A stretch of DNA of 64,000 nucleotides from Blautia glucerasea (lineage in GTDB: Bacteria > Bacillota > Clostridia > Lachnospirales > Lachnospiraceae): assembly GCF_020537505.1 (NCBI RefSeq), contig NZ_JAJBMO010000022.1, positions 9,104-73,103 of the forward strand, read 5' to 3'. Of the stretch, positions 9,866 through 18,554 are shown piece after piece. The notes beneath the pieces are model-generated. The model was not told the origin of the DNA and searched no databases. It saw only the letters and a program-made list of their open reading frames with translations. The position numbers and the translations under genes are program-made. Within the stretch, counting starts at the first letter, position 1; each line of letters starts with the position of its first letter.

Positions 9866-11399
9866 TGCTCTTCGTCTCCTTTCTCTTTGATCCTGCCATG
9901 TAAAGACCAAGTTCCTCTACTGTTACTTTCTTCGGATCAAATTCTCCTACGATTTCACCTTCGTACATTACCAGAATCCTGTCTGATACATTCATAACCT
10001 CATCCAGCTCCAGACTGATAAGAAGAACGCCTTTGCCTGCATCTCTTGCCTGTACCAGCTGTTTGTGAACATGCTCGATTGCTCCAACATCCAGTCCTCG
10101 GGTAGGCTGAACTGCGATCAAAAGCTCCGGATTCTTATCGATTTCACGGGCAATGATTGCTTTCTGCTGGTTTCCACCAGACATGGATCTTGCCTTGGTA
10201 ATGGCCCCCTGACCGGAACGGATATCGTACTGTTCGATCAGGCGGTTGGCATATCTGCGAATCTCTTTGCGTTTCAAAAAGCCAAATTTATTGGTGAACT
10301 GTGGTTCGAAATATCTCTGAAGGACGATGTTGTCTTCCAGGGAATAATCAAGTACCAGGCCATGCTTGTGACGGTCTTCCGGGATATGACTCATACCGGA
10401 GGTAAGGCGCTCACGGATTGGCATGTGAGTAATGTCTTTTCCATTCATAGTGATGGTGCCGCTCTTCAGTGGCTCCAGACCGGAAAGCCCATAGACAAAT
10501 TCAGTCTGGCCATTTCCGTCGATTCCGGCGATACATACGATCTCACCTCTGTGGACCTGAAGAGAAACGCCGTTGACTGCGTTATTCTTATGATGCTTGG
10601 AAGCAACCACCATATCCTTGATATCCAGAACAACTTCACCGGGCTTTGCTTCTTCTTTCTCTACAACGAAGTTTACGTCTCGTCCAACCATCATGGCAGA
10701 AAGCTTCTCCGGGTTGGTATCCCTGATGTCTACAGTTCCGATGCATTTTCCCTTACGAAGAACTGTACAGCGGTCTGCAACCTGCATGATCTCACCAAGC
10801 TTATGGGTAATGAACAGAATGCTCTTTCCCTCTGCTGCCAGATTCTTCATAATCTGCATAAGCTCCTGGATTTCCTGCGGAGTAAGTACTGCGGTAGGCT
10901 CATCAAAGATCAGGATCTCGTTGTCACGGTAAAGCATTTTCAGGATCTCGGTTCTCTGCTGCATACCTACTGTGGTATCCTCGATAATGGCATCCGGATC
11001 TACAGAAAGACCATATTTTTCGGAAAGGGCCATAACCTTTTTACGTGCGCCCTCTTTCTGAAGGAAACCATTTTTTGTGGTCTCAACACCAAGGATAATA
11101 TTATCCAGAACGCTGAAGCATTCTACCAATTTGAAATGCTGATGTACCATTCCAATTCCCAGGTCATTTGCTTCGTTTGGATCTTTGATCTCAACTTTCT
11201 TTCCATCTTTGTGGATCTCACCCTCTTCTGGCTGATACAGACCGAACAGAACACTCATCAGAGTGGATTTACCTGCTCCATTTTCGCCAAGCAGAGCGTG
11301 AATCTCACCTTTTTTTAACTGAAGTGTGATATTGTCATTAGCGATGATTCCGGGAAAACGCTTGGTTATTCCCAGCATTTCAATTGCATATTCACTCAT
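9858..11399 (-). CDS. Nucleoside ABC transporter ATP-binding protein (double ABC domain)
   Basis: A 513-residue YufO/NupO-type ATPase with two fused nucleotide-binding domains, as in sugar and nucleoside (CUT2-like) importers. Domain 1 has the Walker A GENGAGKST (residues about 38-46), a degenerate signature VGMQQRTEIL and Walker B ILIFDEPTAVL. Domain 2 has a degenerate Walker A GIDGNGQTE, an intact signature SGGNQQKAI and a degenerate Walker B LLIAVQPTRGLDVGA. This one-good-site pattern is normal for the family. Peripheral to the membrane, it powers import with the two downstream permeases. AAAAGGAG precedes ATG 11399. Confidence 0.92.
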   Translation of the reverse strand: MSEYAIEMLGITKRFPGIIANDNITLQLKKGEIHALLGENGAGKSTLMSVLFGLYQPEEGEIHKDGKKVEIKDPNEANDLGIGMVHQHFKLVECFSVLDNIILGVETTKNGFLQKEGARKKVMALSEKYGLSVDPDAIIEDTTVGMQQRTEILKMLYRDNEILIFDEPTAVLTPQEIQELMQIMKNLAAEGKSILFITHKLGEIMQVADRCTVLRKGKCIGTVDIRDTNPEKLSAMMVGRDVNFVVEKEEAKPGEVVLDIKDMVVASKHHKNNAVNGVSLQVHRGEIVCIAGIDGNGQTEFVYGLSGLEPLKSGTITMNGKDITHMPIRERLTSGMSHIPEDRHKHGLVLDYSLEDNIVLQRYFEPQFTNKFGFLKRKEIRRYANRLIEQYDIRSGQGAITKARSMSGGNQQKAIIAREIDKNPELLIAVQPTRGLDVGAIEHVHKQLVQARDAGKGVLLISLELDEVMNVSDRILVMYEGEIVGEFDPKKVTVEELGLYMAGSKRKETKSNE

Positions 11400-11461
11400 C
11401 TTCGCTTTCTCCTTTTTTCATGGCAGATTCACAGCCAGAAAGCATAGGTACTTACAAAAGT

Positions 11462-11497
11462 AAAAAAGGGAAGTGGCCACTGCTCACTCCCCTTTTT
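11462..11497 (-). terminator. Attenuator-like intrinsic terminator between binding protein and ATPase
   Basis: On the minus strand AAAAAGGGGAGTG pairs with CACTTCCCTTTTTT to give a 13-bp stem (one G-U) with a 9-10 nt loop, and the 3' arm itself is a T-run continuing into ACTTTT. Placed between the binding-protein stop (11600) and the ATPase start (11399), it should reduce read-through so that the solute-binding protein is made in excess over the ABC complex. Confidence 0.8.
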
Positions 11498-11599
11498 ATC
11501 ACTGCATGGCCATTCTTCATGTTAAGACCAGTCTGCTTTCCTGTCGGAACCCTACCCGTGATTTATAATTGCATTTACTATGCGGAGTAGTTGGTTGTC

Positions 11600-12766
11600 T
11601 TATTTGATGCTGCCGTAATCATTTACTGTGATCTCAGTCTCTGGCATTGCTGTGATATCGCTGCTTACTTCAATCTCGCCATTGTATAATTTCTTTACAA
11701 GATCTTTGTAATCATCTACAGTGAAATTATCATCCCACTGGGTTGTTTCCATTGGGAGCTGTACGTAGTTGTCTTCCGGGTTCTCAGATACAAGACCAAG
11801 GTTGTCAATCTTTCCAGCGTAATCAGATTCCCAGCTGCCATCTTTAATCGCATCGAGCGCAGTCTTTACAGTCGGTGCAAGACCCTTCATAGCGGATGTA
11901 ACAGTGATGTCCTCGCCGATGATTCCGGACTGGTCAGAGTCAACACCGATTACCTTGCCATCCACTTTCGCTGCTGCTTCTGCTGCAGATGTGTAGATTC
12001 CACCGCCGCATGCGAATACAACTTCTACGCCCTTGCTTCCGTACCAGGTATCCATGTAAGCTGTGATGTCTGCGTCGCCGTAGAACTGTCCGCCGCATAC
12101 ATACTCAAGCTCAACGTCACTTGTGATTCCAAGCTCTTTGGCTGCTTCGTCTACGCCCTGAACATATCCATATCCAAAACGGGTAACAGCCGGTACAGAC
12201 ATACCGCCGAGGAATCCAAGATGCTTGTATCCAAGCTTCACAGCTGCATATCCAGCCATGTATCCGGAGATCTCTTCCTGATAAGTACAGCAGTAAACAT
12301 TGTCTGCATTGTAGTAATCGGTCACTTCATAATCATCCGGATTGTAGGTGTATCCTTCGCCAACACCTTTCTCACAGATATCGCCTGCACTTACATCTGG
12401 TGCAATAAACTTCACGTCCGGATACATCTCAGACTGCTCTACGATAGTAGCTGCGAACATATATCCCGGAAGTACGATCACGTTAGCTCCATCTGCTACA
12501 GCCTGGTCAACACTTGCGTTACGTGCCTCATCAGAGTCGCTCTCTGGTTTATAATAGTTGAACTCAGAACCATTCTCTTCGGACCACGCCTTACATGCCT
12601 CGTAAGTGGTCTGGTTAAAGCTCTGGTCTGTAATATCACCGGAGTCAGTTACCATGGCGATCTTCATATCTCCAGCCTCAGCCTTCACCTCTGTCACTCC
12701 GTAGGCTGGTGCAAGGGAAAGTGCCATTGCACCTGCAAGAACCATAGCTGCAATTCTTTTCTTCAT
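11600..12766 (-). CDS. BMP-family nucleoside-binding protein, no lipobox cysteine
   Basis: A 388-residue extracytoplasmic substrate-binding protein of the basic membrane protein (PnrA/YufN) family. After the signal peptide comes MKIAMVTDSGDITDQSFNQT, the family start (nucleoside-binding Asp and Asn/Gln), then VIVLPGYMFA, GFLGGMSVPAVTRFGYGY (about residue 190) and VFACGGGIY. Odd point: the signal sequence (MKKRIAAMVLAGAMALSLAP..., ending about VKA/EAGD) contains no cysteine, whereas BMP proteins are normally lipoproteins with an L-x-x-C lipobox. It may be released or held by another anchor. AGGAGG precedes ATG 12766. First gene of the nucleoside operon, downstream of three palindromes. Confidence 0.9.
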   Translation of the reverse strand: MKKRIAAMVLAGAMALSLAPAYGVTEVKAEAGDMKIAMVTDSGDITDQSFNQTTYEACKAWSEENGSEFNYYKPESDSDEARNASVDQAVADGANVIVLPGYMFAATIVEQSEMYPDVKFIAPDVSAGDICEKGVGEGYTYNPDDYEVTDYYNADNVYCCTYQEEISGYMAGYAAVKLGYKHLGFLGGMSVPAVTRFGYGYVQGVDEAAKELGITSDVELEYVCGGQFYGDADITAYMDTWYGSKGVEVVFACGGGIYTSAAEAAAKVDGKVIGVDSDQSGIIGEDITVTSAMKGLAPTVKTALDAIKDGSWESDYAGKIDNLGLVSENPEDNYVQLPMETTQWDDNFTVDDYKDLVKKLYNGEIEVSSDITAMPETEITVNDYGSIK

Positions 12767-12812
12767 ATAATTTTTCCTCCTTTTTTGAAATTGGCTTTGT
12801 TATCTCTACAAT

Positions 12813-12949
12813 GACATATGTCTCACTTTTAAAACAGGACACATGTCCCTTTTTCTATATTTATTTTCATTTTCGTACAAAAAGGAGATTTTTTCAAGTG
12901 TTTTTTAGTATATTTTTTCAAATCAAAAAGCTATTAAAAGACATATGTC
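12813..12949 (-). promoter_or_regulatory. Three GACA-NN-TGTC palindromes upstream of the nucleoside transporter operon
   Basis: Sites: GACATATGTC at 12813-12822, GGACACATGTCC at 12837-12848, and GACATATGTC(C) at 12940-12949. All share GACA-NN-TGTC; the first two centres are 25 bp apart and the third is about 102 bp further upstream, in an AT-rich stretch between the MATE stop and the binding-protein start. A weak promoter may lie between (TTTGTA and TATAGA about 16 bp apart around 12859-12886). The arrangement suggests an operator set for a dimeric repressor or activator; the regulator is not identified, with the Crp/Fnr protein at 2427-3155 a candidate. Confidence 0.55.
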
Positions 12950-12979
12950 CTTTTTATCTTTCATATCCTCTATTTTTCC

Positions 12980-14320
12980 TTAATAATATTTATGCATCCG
13001 TACATAATAGCTGATGCATAAAATCACAGTGGCTCCGCTCCATGCTGCAATCTCTGCAAAGAAAATACCATCCTGCCCGATAAAATGGGGAAGAATCAGC
13101 GCAGCACTGATACGCATGACAAATTCGGCCATACCGCTTACCATAGGCATTAACGTATCTCCCAATCCCTGCAGTGCAGATCTGTACACATACAGGAAGT
13201 ACAAAACCCAAAGCATGGCAGCCATAATAGAAAGATATTTAAAAGCAATTGCAAGTACCTCCTGTGTCTGCTGCGGTTCACCTGAGATGAAAAGTGAGAG
13301 TATATTTTTTCCAAATAAAAACATGGCAGCAGAAATGATCAGTGAGGTAAGCAGGGAAAGCAGCATACTGCTTCGGACACCTTTCCTTATCCTGTTGATC
13401 TTTCCGGCTCCCAGATTCTGGCCCACATAAGTAACAATGGCATATCCATAGGAAATCGCTGCCATTTCTAACAGACCATAAAGCTTGTTTGTAGCTGTAA
13501 ATCCTGCCACAAAAAGGAAGCCGTAGCCATTGATCACATACTGGACTACCAGACCGCCAACACCGATAATGATATTCTGAAATACAACAGGAATACCAAG
13601 TTTCATCAGACGGGCGTTCATGCCTGAGGCAGGCATAAAATCTGCTCTGGACAGATGAACAATATCAATTCTGCGTAAAATCAGGAAACAGTACACAGCG
13701 GAGAAGCTCTGTGCGATCACAGTTGCGATTGCTGCTCCTGCCACACCCCATCCGAAGCCTGCCACAAAAAGGATATCCAGTGAAATATTCAGTACAGATG
13801 CGATGATCATTGCAGTTAATGGTGTTTTACTGTTTCCCATAGCCCTTAAAGCAGAGGCAAACATATTATAGGCTGCAGTAGCCGGGATTCCACAGAAAAT
13901 AATACGCAGATATAATAATGACATTCCGATAATATTGGAAGGTGTATGCAGCCCTGCTAATACCATTGCAGCAAAGGACTGGCTGAGAATGAATACTCCC
14001 ACTGCGATGAATGCGGTCAGCCGATAACTGTGTGCCAGAGATTTACGCAGATTTTCGAAATCCTTTGCCCCATAATACTGGGAGAGCTGAATGGAAAATC
14101 CCTGAGTGAGACCAGTGGATATTCCTGTAACAACCCACATCAGAAAGTCAACCGCACCTAGCGCGGCAAGAGCCTCCACACCTGCAATCTGGCCGACGAC
14201 CATAGTATCCACCATTGTATAAAGCTGCTGACAGATATTCCCCAGCATCAAGGGAATTGCAAAAAGAATAATCAATCTCCCCGGCGAACCGGAGGTCATA
14301 TCCTGAATTTTGGTTTTCAT
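12980..14320 (-). CDS. MATE-family multidrug/cation efflux transporter
   Basis: A 446-residue membrane antiporter (NorM/DinF-like, Na+ or H+ coupled) with about 12 hydrophobic helices. The N-terminal family signature MTSGSPGRLIILFAIPLMLG is at residues 7-26, with LYTMVDTMVVGQIAG just after and the second-half equivalent LMKLGIPVVFQNIIIGVGG near residue 235. I start at ATG 14320 (MKTKIQDMTSG) with AAGGA about 12 nt upstream; an ATG nine codons earlier has no clear RBS. Monocistronic-looking: a terminator lies upstream at 14361-14400 and the nucleoside operon begins downstream. Substrate unknown. Confidence 0.9.
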   Translation of the reverse strand: MKTKIQDMTSGSPGRLIILFAIPLMLGNICQQLYTMVDTMVVGQIAGVEALAALGAVDFLMWVVTGISTGLTQGFSIQLSQYYGAKDFENLRKSLAHSYRLTAFIAVGVFILSQSFAAMVLAGLHTPSNIIGMSLLYLRIIFCGIPATAAYNMFASALRAMGNSKTPLTAMIIASVLNISLDILFVAGFGWGVAGAAIATVIAQSFSAVYCFLILRRIDIVHLSRADFMPASGMNARLMKLGIPVVFQNIIIGVGGLVVQYVINGYGFLFVAGFTATNKLYGLLEMAAISYGYAIVTYVGQNLGAGKINRIRKGVRSSMLLSLLTSLIISAAMFLFGKNILSLFISGEPQQTQEVLAIAFKYLSIMAAMLWVLYFLYVYRSALQGLGDTLMPMVSGMAEFVMRISAALILPHFIGQDGIFFAEIAAWSGATVILCISYYVRMHKYY

Positions 14321-14360
14321 TAGTATAAAATTTCCTTTCCGGAGCATATTCTAGAAACAA

Positions 14361-14400
14361 AAAGACCTTGAAGAACCGTATTTCTACAATTCTCCAAGGT
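14361..14400 (-). terminator. Intrinsic terminator downstream of ppdK
   Basis: On the minus strand ACCTTGGAGAA pairs with TTCTTCAAGGT (11 bp, one G-U, 14-nt loop) and is followed by CTTTTTG. It lies about 60 bp past the ppdK stop and just before the MATE gene. Confidence 0.75.
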
Positions 14401-14461
14401 TATTTTTACGCTTGGACACATATCATACTGAAGTATGACTTAAATATATATTCAGAATGAA

Positions 14462-17092
14462 TTATTTATTCTTCTGAGCGATAGCTGCCTGAGCTGCTGC
14501 CAGACGAGCAACCGGTACACGGAATGGTGAGCAGGATACATAGTCAAGACCGATCTTGTTGCAGAACTCTACAGAAGATGGATCTCCACCGTGCTCTCCA
14601 CAGATTCCGATGTGAAGGTTCGGGTTAACTGGCTTACCAAGTTTGATAGCCATATCCATAAGCTTACCAACACCAACCTGATCCAGTTTTGCAAATGGAT
14701 CATTCTCGAAGATCTTAGCATCATAGTAAGCGTTAAGGAACTTACCAGCGTCATCACGGGAGAAGCCGTATGTCATCTGAGTTAAGTCGTTGGTACCGAA
14801 GCAGAAGAAGTCAGCCTCTTTTGCGATCTCGTCAGCTGTAAGAGCTGCACGTGGAATCTCGATCATGGTACCTACTTCATATTTCAGATCTACGCCTGCT
14901 GCTGCGATCTCAGCATCAGCTGTCTCAACAACAAACTTCTTAACATATTTAAGCTCTTTGATATCGCCTACTAACGGGATCATGATCTCTGGGCAGATGT
15001 TCCAGTCAGCGTGAGCTTTCTTTACATTGATAGCTGCACGGATAACTGCTGTTGTCTGCATCTTAGCGATCTCCGGATAAGTAACTGCCAGACGGCATCC
15101 ACGATGTCCCATCATTGGGTTGAACTCATGAAGAGAATTGATGATAGTCTTGATTTCTTCTACTGTCTTGCCCTGAGCATCAGCAAGCTTCTTAATGTCT
15201 TCCTCTTCTGTAGGAACGAACTCATGAAGCGGCGGATCCAGGAAACGGATTGTTACAGGGTTGCCCTCGAGAGCCTCGAACAGACCTTCGAAGTCTTCCT
15301 GCTGATATGGAAGAATTTTAGCAAGTGCTTCTTCTCTCTCCTCAGCTGTTGTGGAGCAGATCATCTCACGGAATGCATCGATACGTCCCTCACCGAAGAA
15401 CATATGCTCTGTACGACAAAGACCGATACCTTCAGCACCAAGCTCAACTGCTTTCTTAGCGTCAGCAGGAGTATCAGCATTTGTACGAACCTTCATAGTT
15501 CTGAACTTGTCAGCCCATGCCATGATACGTCCGAACTCACCAGCGATAGTAGCGTCTACTGTCGGGATGATTCCGTCGTAGATGTTACCTGTTGTACCAT
15601 CGATGGAAAGGAAATCTCCCTCGTGGAACTCTTTGCCAGCAAGTGTAAATTTCTTGTTAGCTTCGTCCATAGCGATATCACCGCATCCGGATACACAGCA
15701 CTCACCCATACCACGGGCAACTACTGCTGCATGAGATGTCATACCACCACGAACTGTCAGGATACCTTCAGCAGATTTCATACCTGTGATATCCTCTGGG
15801 GATGTCTCAAGACGAACAAGGATAACCTTCTCGCCTCTCTCAGCCCACTCTACAGCGTCATCAGCTGTGAATACAATCTTACCGCAAGCAGCTCCTGGAG
15901 AAGCTCCAAGGCCTTTGCCCATTGGTGTAGCAGCTTTAAGAGCCTTAGCGTCAAACTGCGGATGAAGAAGAGTATCAAGGTTACGAGGATCGATCATTGC
16001 TACTGCTTCTTCCTCTGTTCTCATTCCCTCATCAACAAGGTCACAAGCAATCTTCAGGGCAGCCTGAGCGGTTCTCTTACCGTTACGTGTCTGCAGCATG
16101 TATAACTGGCCATGCTCAACAGTGAACTCCATATCCTGCATATCTCTGTAGTGTGTCTCCAGAGTATGGCAAACTTCTGTAAATTTCTTGAATGCTTCCG
16201 GGAACTTCTGCTCCATCTCAGCGATGTGCATAGGTGTACGAACACCAGCAACAACGTCCTCGCCCTGTGCATTGGTAAGGAACTCACCGAACAGACCTTT
16301 GTTTCCTGTAGCTGGGTCTCTTGTAAATGCAACACCAGTACCACAGTCATCACCCATGTTACCAAATGCCATCATCTGTACGTTAACAGCTGTACCCCAG
16401 GAATATGGGATATCGTTGTCACGACGATATACGTTGGCACGTGGGTTGTCCCAGGAACGGAATACGGCTTTGATTGCACCAACTAACTGCTCTTTCGGGT
16501 CAGCCGGGAAATCGGAACCGATTTTTTCTTTATATTCAGCCTTGAACTGCATAGCAAGTTCTTTAAGGTCGTCAGCTGTAAGCTCAACGTCAAGTTTAAC
16601 GCCTCTTTCAGCTTTCATCTTGTCGATAAGCTCTTCGAAGTATTTCTTACCAACTTCCATAACTACGTCAGAGTACATCTGGATAAATCTTCTGTAGCAG
16701 TCCCAAGCCCAACGTGGGTTGCCGGATTTCTCAGATAATACAGCTACAACGTCTTCATTTAAACCAAGGTTCAGGATAGTATCCATCATACCTGGCATAG
16801 AAGCTCTTGCGCCTGAACGAACGGAAACAAGCAGAGGATTCTCGATATCACCGAATTTCTTTCCGGTAACTCCTTCCATCTTGGTGATTGCTTCCATGAT
16901 CTGACCCATGATCTCGTCGTTGATCTGTCTTCCGTCCTCATAGTACTGAGTACAAGCTTCAGTAGTAATTGTAAATCCCTGGGGAACAGGAAGTCCAAGG
17001 TTTGTCATCTCAGCAAGGTTGGCACCTTTACCACCCAGAAGGTTTCTCATATCAGCGTTACCTTCTGTAAACATGTAAACCCATTTTGCCAT
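14462..17092 (-). CDS. ppdK: Pyruvate, phosphate dikinase
   Basis: Interconverts PEP + AMP + PPi and pyruvate + ATP + Pi. The 876-residue length is typical. Visible landmarks: N-terminal ATP-grasp domain beginning KWVYMFTEG with NLLGGKGANLAEM, the central swivelling His domain with GGMTSHAAVVARGMG (phosphorylatable His, near residue 455), and the C-terminal PEP/pyruvate barrel with GIGLCRTEHMFF, MMGHRGCRL, FGTNDLTQMTYGFSRDD and the Cys-containing HIGICGEHGG. Start at ATG 17092 lies 10 nt after AGGAGG. A TTGACG/TAAAAT promoter (17156-17184) serves it. Its neighbour is a PPi-type phosphofructokinase, suggesting both act in PPi-linked glycolysis. Confidence 0.97.
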   Translation of the reverse strand: MAKWVYMFTEGNADMRNLLGGKGANLAEMTNLGLPVPQGFTITTEACTQYYEDGRQINDEIMGQIMEAITKMEGVTGKKFGDIENPLLVSVRSGARASMPGMMDTILNLGLNEDVVAVLSEKSGNPRWAWDCYRRFIQMYSDVVMEVGKKYFEELIDKMKAERGVKLDVELTADDLKELAMQFKAEYKEKIGSDFPADPKEQLVGAIKAVFRSWDNPRANVYRRDNDIPYSWGTAVNVQMMAFGNMGDDCGTGVAFTRDPATGNKGLFGEFLTNAQGEDVVAGVRTPMHIAEMEQKFPEAFKKFTEVCHTLETHYRDMQDMEFTVEHGQLYMLQTRNGKRTAQAALKIACDLVDEGMRTEEEAVAMIDPRNLDTLLHPQFDAKALKAATPMGKGLGASPGAACGKIVFTADDAVEWAERGEKVILVRLETSPEDITGMKSAEGILTVRGGMTSHAAVVARGMGECCVSGCGDIAMDEANKKFTLAGKEFHEGDFLSIDGTTGNIYDGIIPTVDATIAGEFGRIMAWADKFRTMKVRTNADTPADAKKAVELGAEGIGLCRTEHMFFGEGRIDAFREMICSTTAEEREEALAKILPYQQEDFEGLFEALEGNPVTIRFLDPPLHEFVPTEEEDIKKLADAQGKTVEEIKTIINSLHEFNPMMGHRGCRLAVTYPEIAKMQTTAVIRAAINVKKAHADWNICPEIMIPLVGDIKELKYVKKFVVETADAEIAAAGVDLKYEVGTMIEIPRAALTADEIAKEADFFCFGTNDLTQMTYGFSRDDAGKFLNAYYDAKIFENDPFAKLDQVGVGKLMDMAIKLGKPVNPNLHIGICGEHGGDPSSVEFCNKIGLDYVSCSPFRVPVARLAAAQAAIAQKNK

Positions 17093-17116
17093 TTTACATT
17101 TTCCTCCTAAAAATTT

Positions 17117-17140
17117 GTTCAATGAACATAAACTATGTTT
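17117..17140 (-). promoter_or_regulatory. Palindromes in the ppdK leader
   Basis: GTTCAATGAAC (17117-17127) is a near-perfect 5+1+5 palindrome and AACATAAACTATGTT (17126-17140) is a 6+3+6 palindrome overlapping its end. They lie between the ppdK -10 box and RBS and could be operators or short RNA hairpins. No known regulator is recognised. Confidence 0.4.
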
Positions 17141-17155
17141 TATACGCACGTAATT

Positions 17156-17184
17156 ATTTTATAGGCTTATTCGTCATTCGTCAA
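17156..17184 (-). promoter_or_regulatory. Promoter of ppdK
   Basis: Minus strand TTGACG (17179-17184), 17-bp spacer, TAAAAT (17156-17161). Good match to the housekeeping sigma consensus and correctly placed upstream of ppdK, so ppdK can be expressed separately from the phosphofructokinase gene. Confidence 0.7.
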
Positions 17185-17224
17185 GGTTATTCTGGTAAAA
17201 AACAGTCAAAATTTTATCATTTTC

Positions 17225-18481
17225 TCAAATTTTCTTTTTTCTTCCAACATTCAGCACCAGATGACGTGGAACACCGTTCACCATAATTGGCTGATAATCG
17301 CCCTGGATCAGGGGTTTGATGTAATCGATAAAATCTTTTGTCACATTATTGGCTTCTTTGTTCATCCAGTTTCTTGGAACCAGTTTTTCTTCGTTGGCAA
17401 TGCGGTGTACGTCGTAGATTCCAGTGGCTGCCATGTAAGGATCATCGGAAACACGGTCAATAACTACCATCTTGCCAGTATCGCCTTCGTCTGCTGCCTT
17501 CACTGCTGCACCGCCAACCATCATAGCCTCGTCAATATCTACACGGGATGCCATGTGGGAAGCACTTCTCTGAAGGGTGGAAAGCTCTACAGCGCGGGTT
17601 TTGCAGCCGCACTCTGCTGACAGAAAGTTTGCCAGATAAGTGGCAGTTCCCTGAAGCTGTTTGTGTCCAAATGCATCCACATAATCTCCTACACTTCCAA
17701 GCTCGCATACATAACGTCCGTCAGCCAGCTTGATTCCTTCGGATACCGCGATCACAACAGAGGATTTCTTTTTCAGAAGGTCTTTTACTTTTGCAAGGAA
17801 TTTCTCAATATCAAAGGGAACCTCCGGAAGATAAATAAGATCTGGTCCTTCGCAGTCCTCTGACTTGGAAAGTGCAGTGGCACCGGTGAGCCAGCCGGCG
17901 TTTCGTCCCATAATTTCCATGATGGTAATCATATTTTTCTTATAAGTGAGTCCTTCTGCATCGCGGATCACCTCCTTGGTGGAGGCTGCAATGTATTTAG
18001 CTGCACTTCCGAAACCTGGTGTGTGGTCGGTAAGCGCCAGGTCATTATCAATGGTCTTGGGTACGCCAAGGAATTTCTGTGTCTGGCCTGTGATAATAGC
18101 GTAATCGGAAAGCTTCTTGATGGTATCCATAGAGTCATTTCCGCCGATGTAGATAAATGCGTAAATCTCCAGCTTATTCAGAATCTCGAAGATTTTCTCA
18201 TAAATTGCTTTGTCTTCGTGGATCTCCGGAAGTTTATAACGGCAGGAACCAAGGAATGCGGACGGGGTCCTTTTCAGAAGCTCAATGTCAAGCTCGGAAT
18301 GGATCTGGGTAGAAAGGTCGATATACTGCTCATCAAGCAGCCCCTGGATTCCATGAAGCATTCCATATACCTTGTCAAAGCCACGCTCTACTGCGTTCTT
18401 GTATACACCTGCAAGACTGGAATTGATTACAGATGTGGGGCCGCCGGACTGTCCTACAATAATATTTCTTTTCTTTGCCAT
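17225..18481 (-). CDS. 6-phosphofructokinase, PPi-dependent type
   Basis: Phosphorylates fructose-6-phosphate. The 418-residue protein has the PFK fold: GQSGGPTSVINSS (donor site, residues 9-21), IYIGGNDSMDTIKK (about 112-125), GVPKTIDNDL (about 139-148), MEIMGRNAGWL and AVSEG. In this superfamily an Asp in the GG(D/E/N)D position and Lys in PKTIDND are the hallmarks of PPi use, whereas ATP enzymes have GGDG and PGTIDND. So PPi is the predicted phosphoryl donor, making the reaction reversible. GGGAGG precedes ATG 18481. Its downstream neighbour ppdK also handles PPi. Donor choice is motif-based inference. Confidence 0.9.
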   Translation of the reverse strand: MAKKRNIIVGQSGGPTSVINSSLAGVYKNAVERGFDKVYGMLHGIQGLLDEQYIDLSTQIHSELDIELLKRTPSAFLGSCRYKLPEIHEDKAIYEKIFEILNKLEIYAFIYIGGNDSMDTIKKLSDYAIITGQTQKFLGVPKTIDNDLALTDHTPGFGSAAKYIAASTKEVIRDAEGLTYKKNMITIMEIMGRNAGWLTGATALSKSEDCEGPDLIYLPEVPFDIEKFLAKVKDLLKKKSSVVIAVSEGIKLADGRYVCELGSVGDYVDAFGHKQLQGTATYLANFLSAECGCKTRAVELSTLQRSASHMASRVDIDEAMMVGGAAVKAADEGDTGKMVVIDRVSDDPYMAATGIYDVHRIANEEKLVPRNWMNKEANNVTKDFIDYIKPLIQGDYQPIMVNGVPRHLVLNVGRKKKI

Positions 18482-18554
18482 TGTGGTATTCCTCCCTATT
18501 TCGAATGGATGTGGGTGTCAAAAATTACCATAGTCATTCACCCTATAATTGTAT

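Noticed and set aside
10065-11318. Long plus-strand open frame opposite the ABC ATPase gene
   Set aside because: Antisense shadow; the minus-strand product carries all ABC motifs.
12767-12979. Purine riboswitch upstream of the nucleoside transporter
   Set aside because: No purine-aptamer loop sequences or three-way junction; only short DNA palindromes are present.
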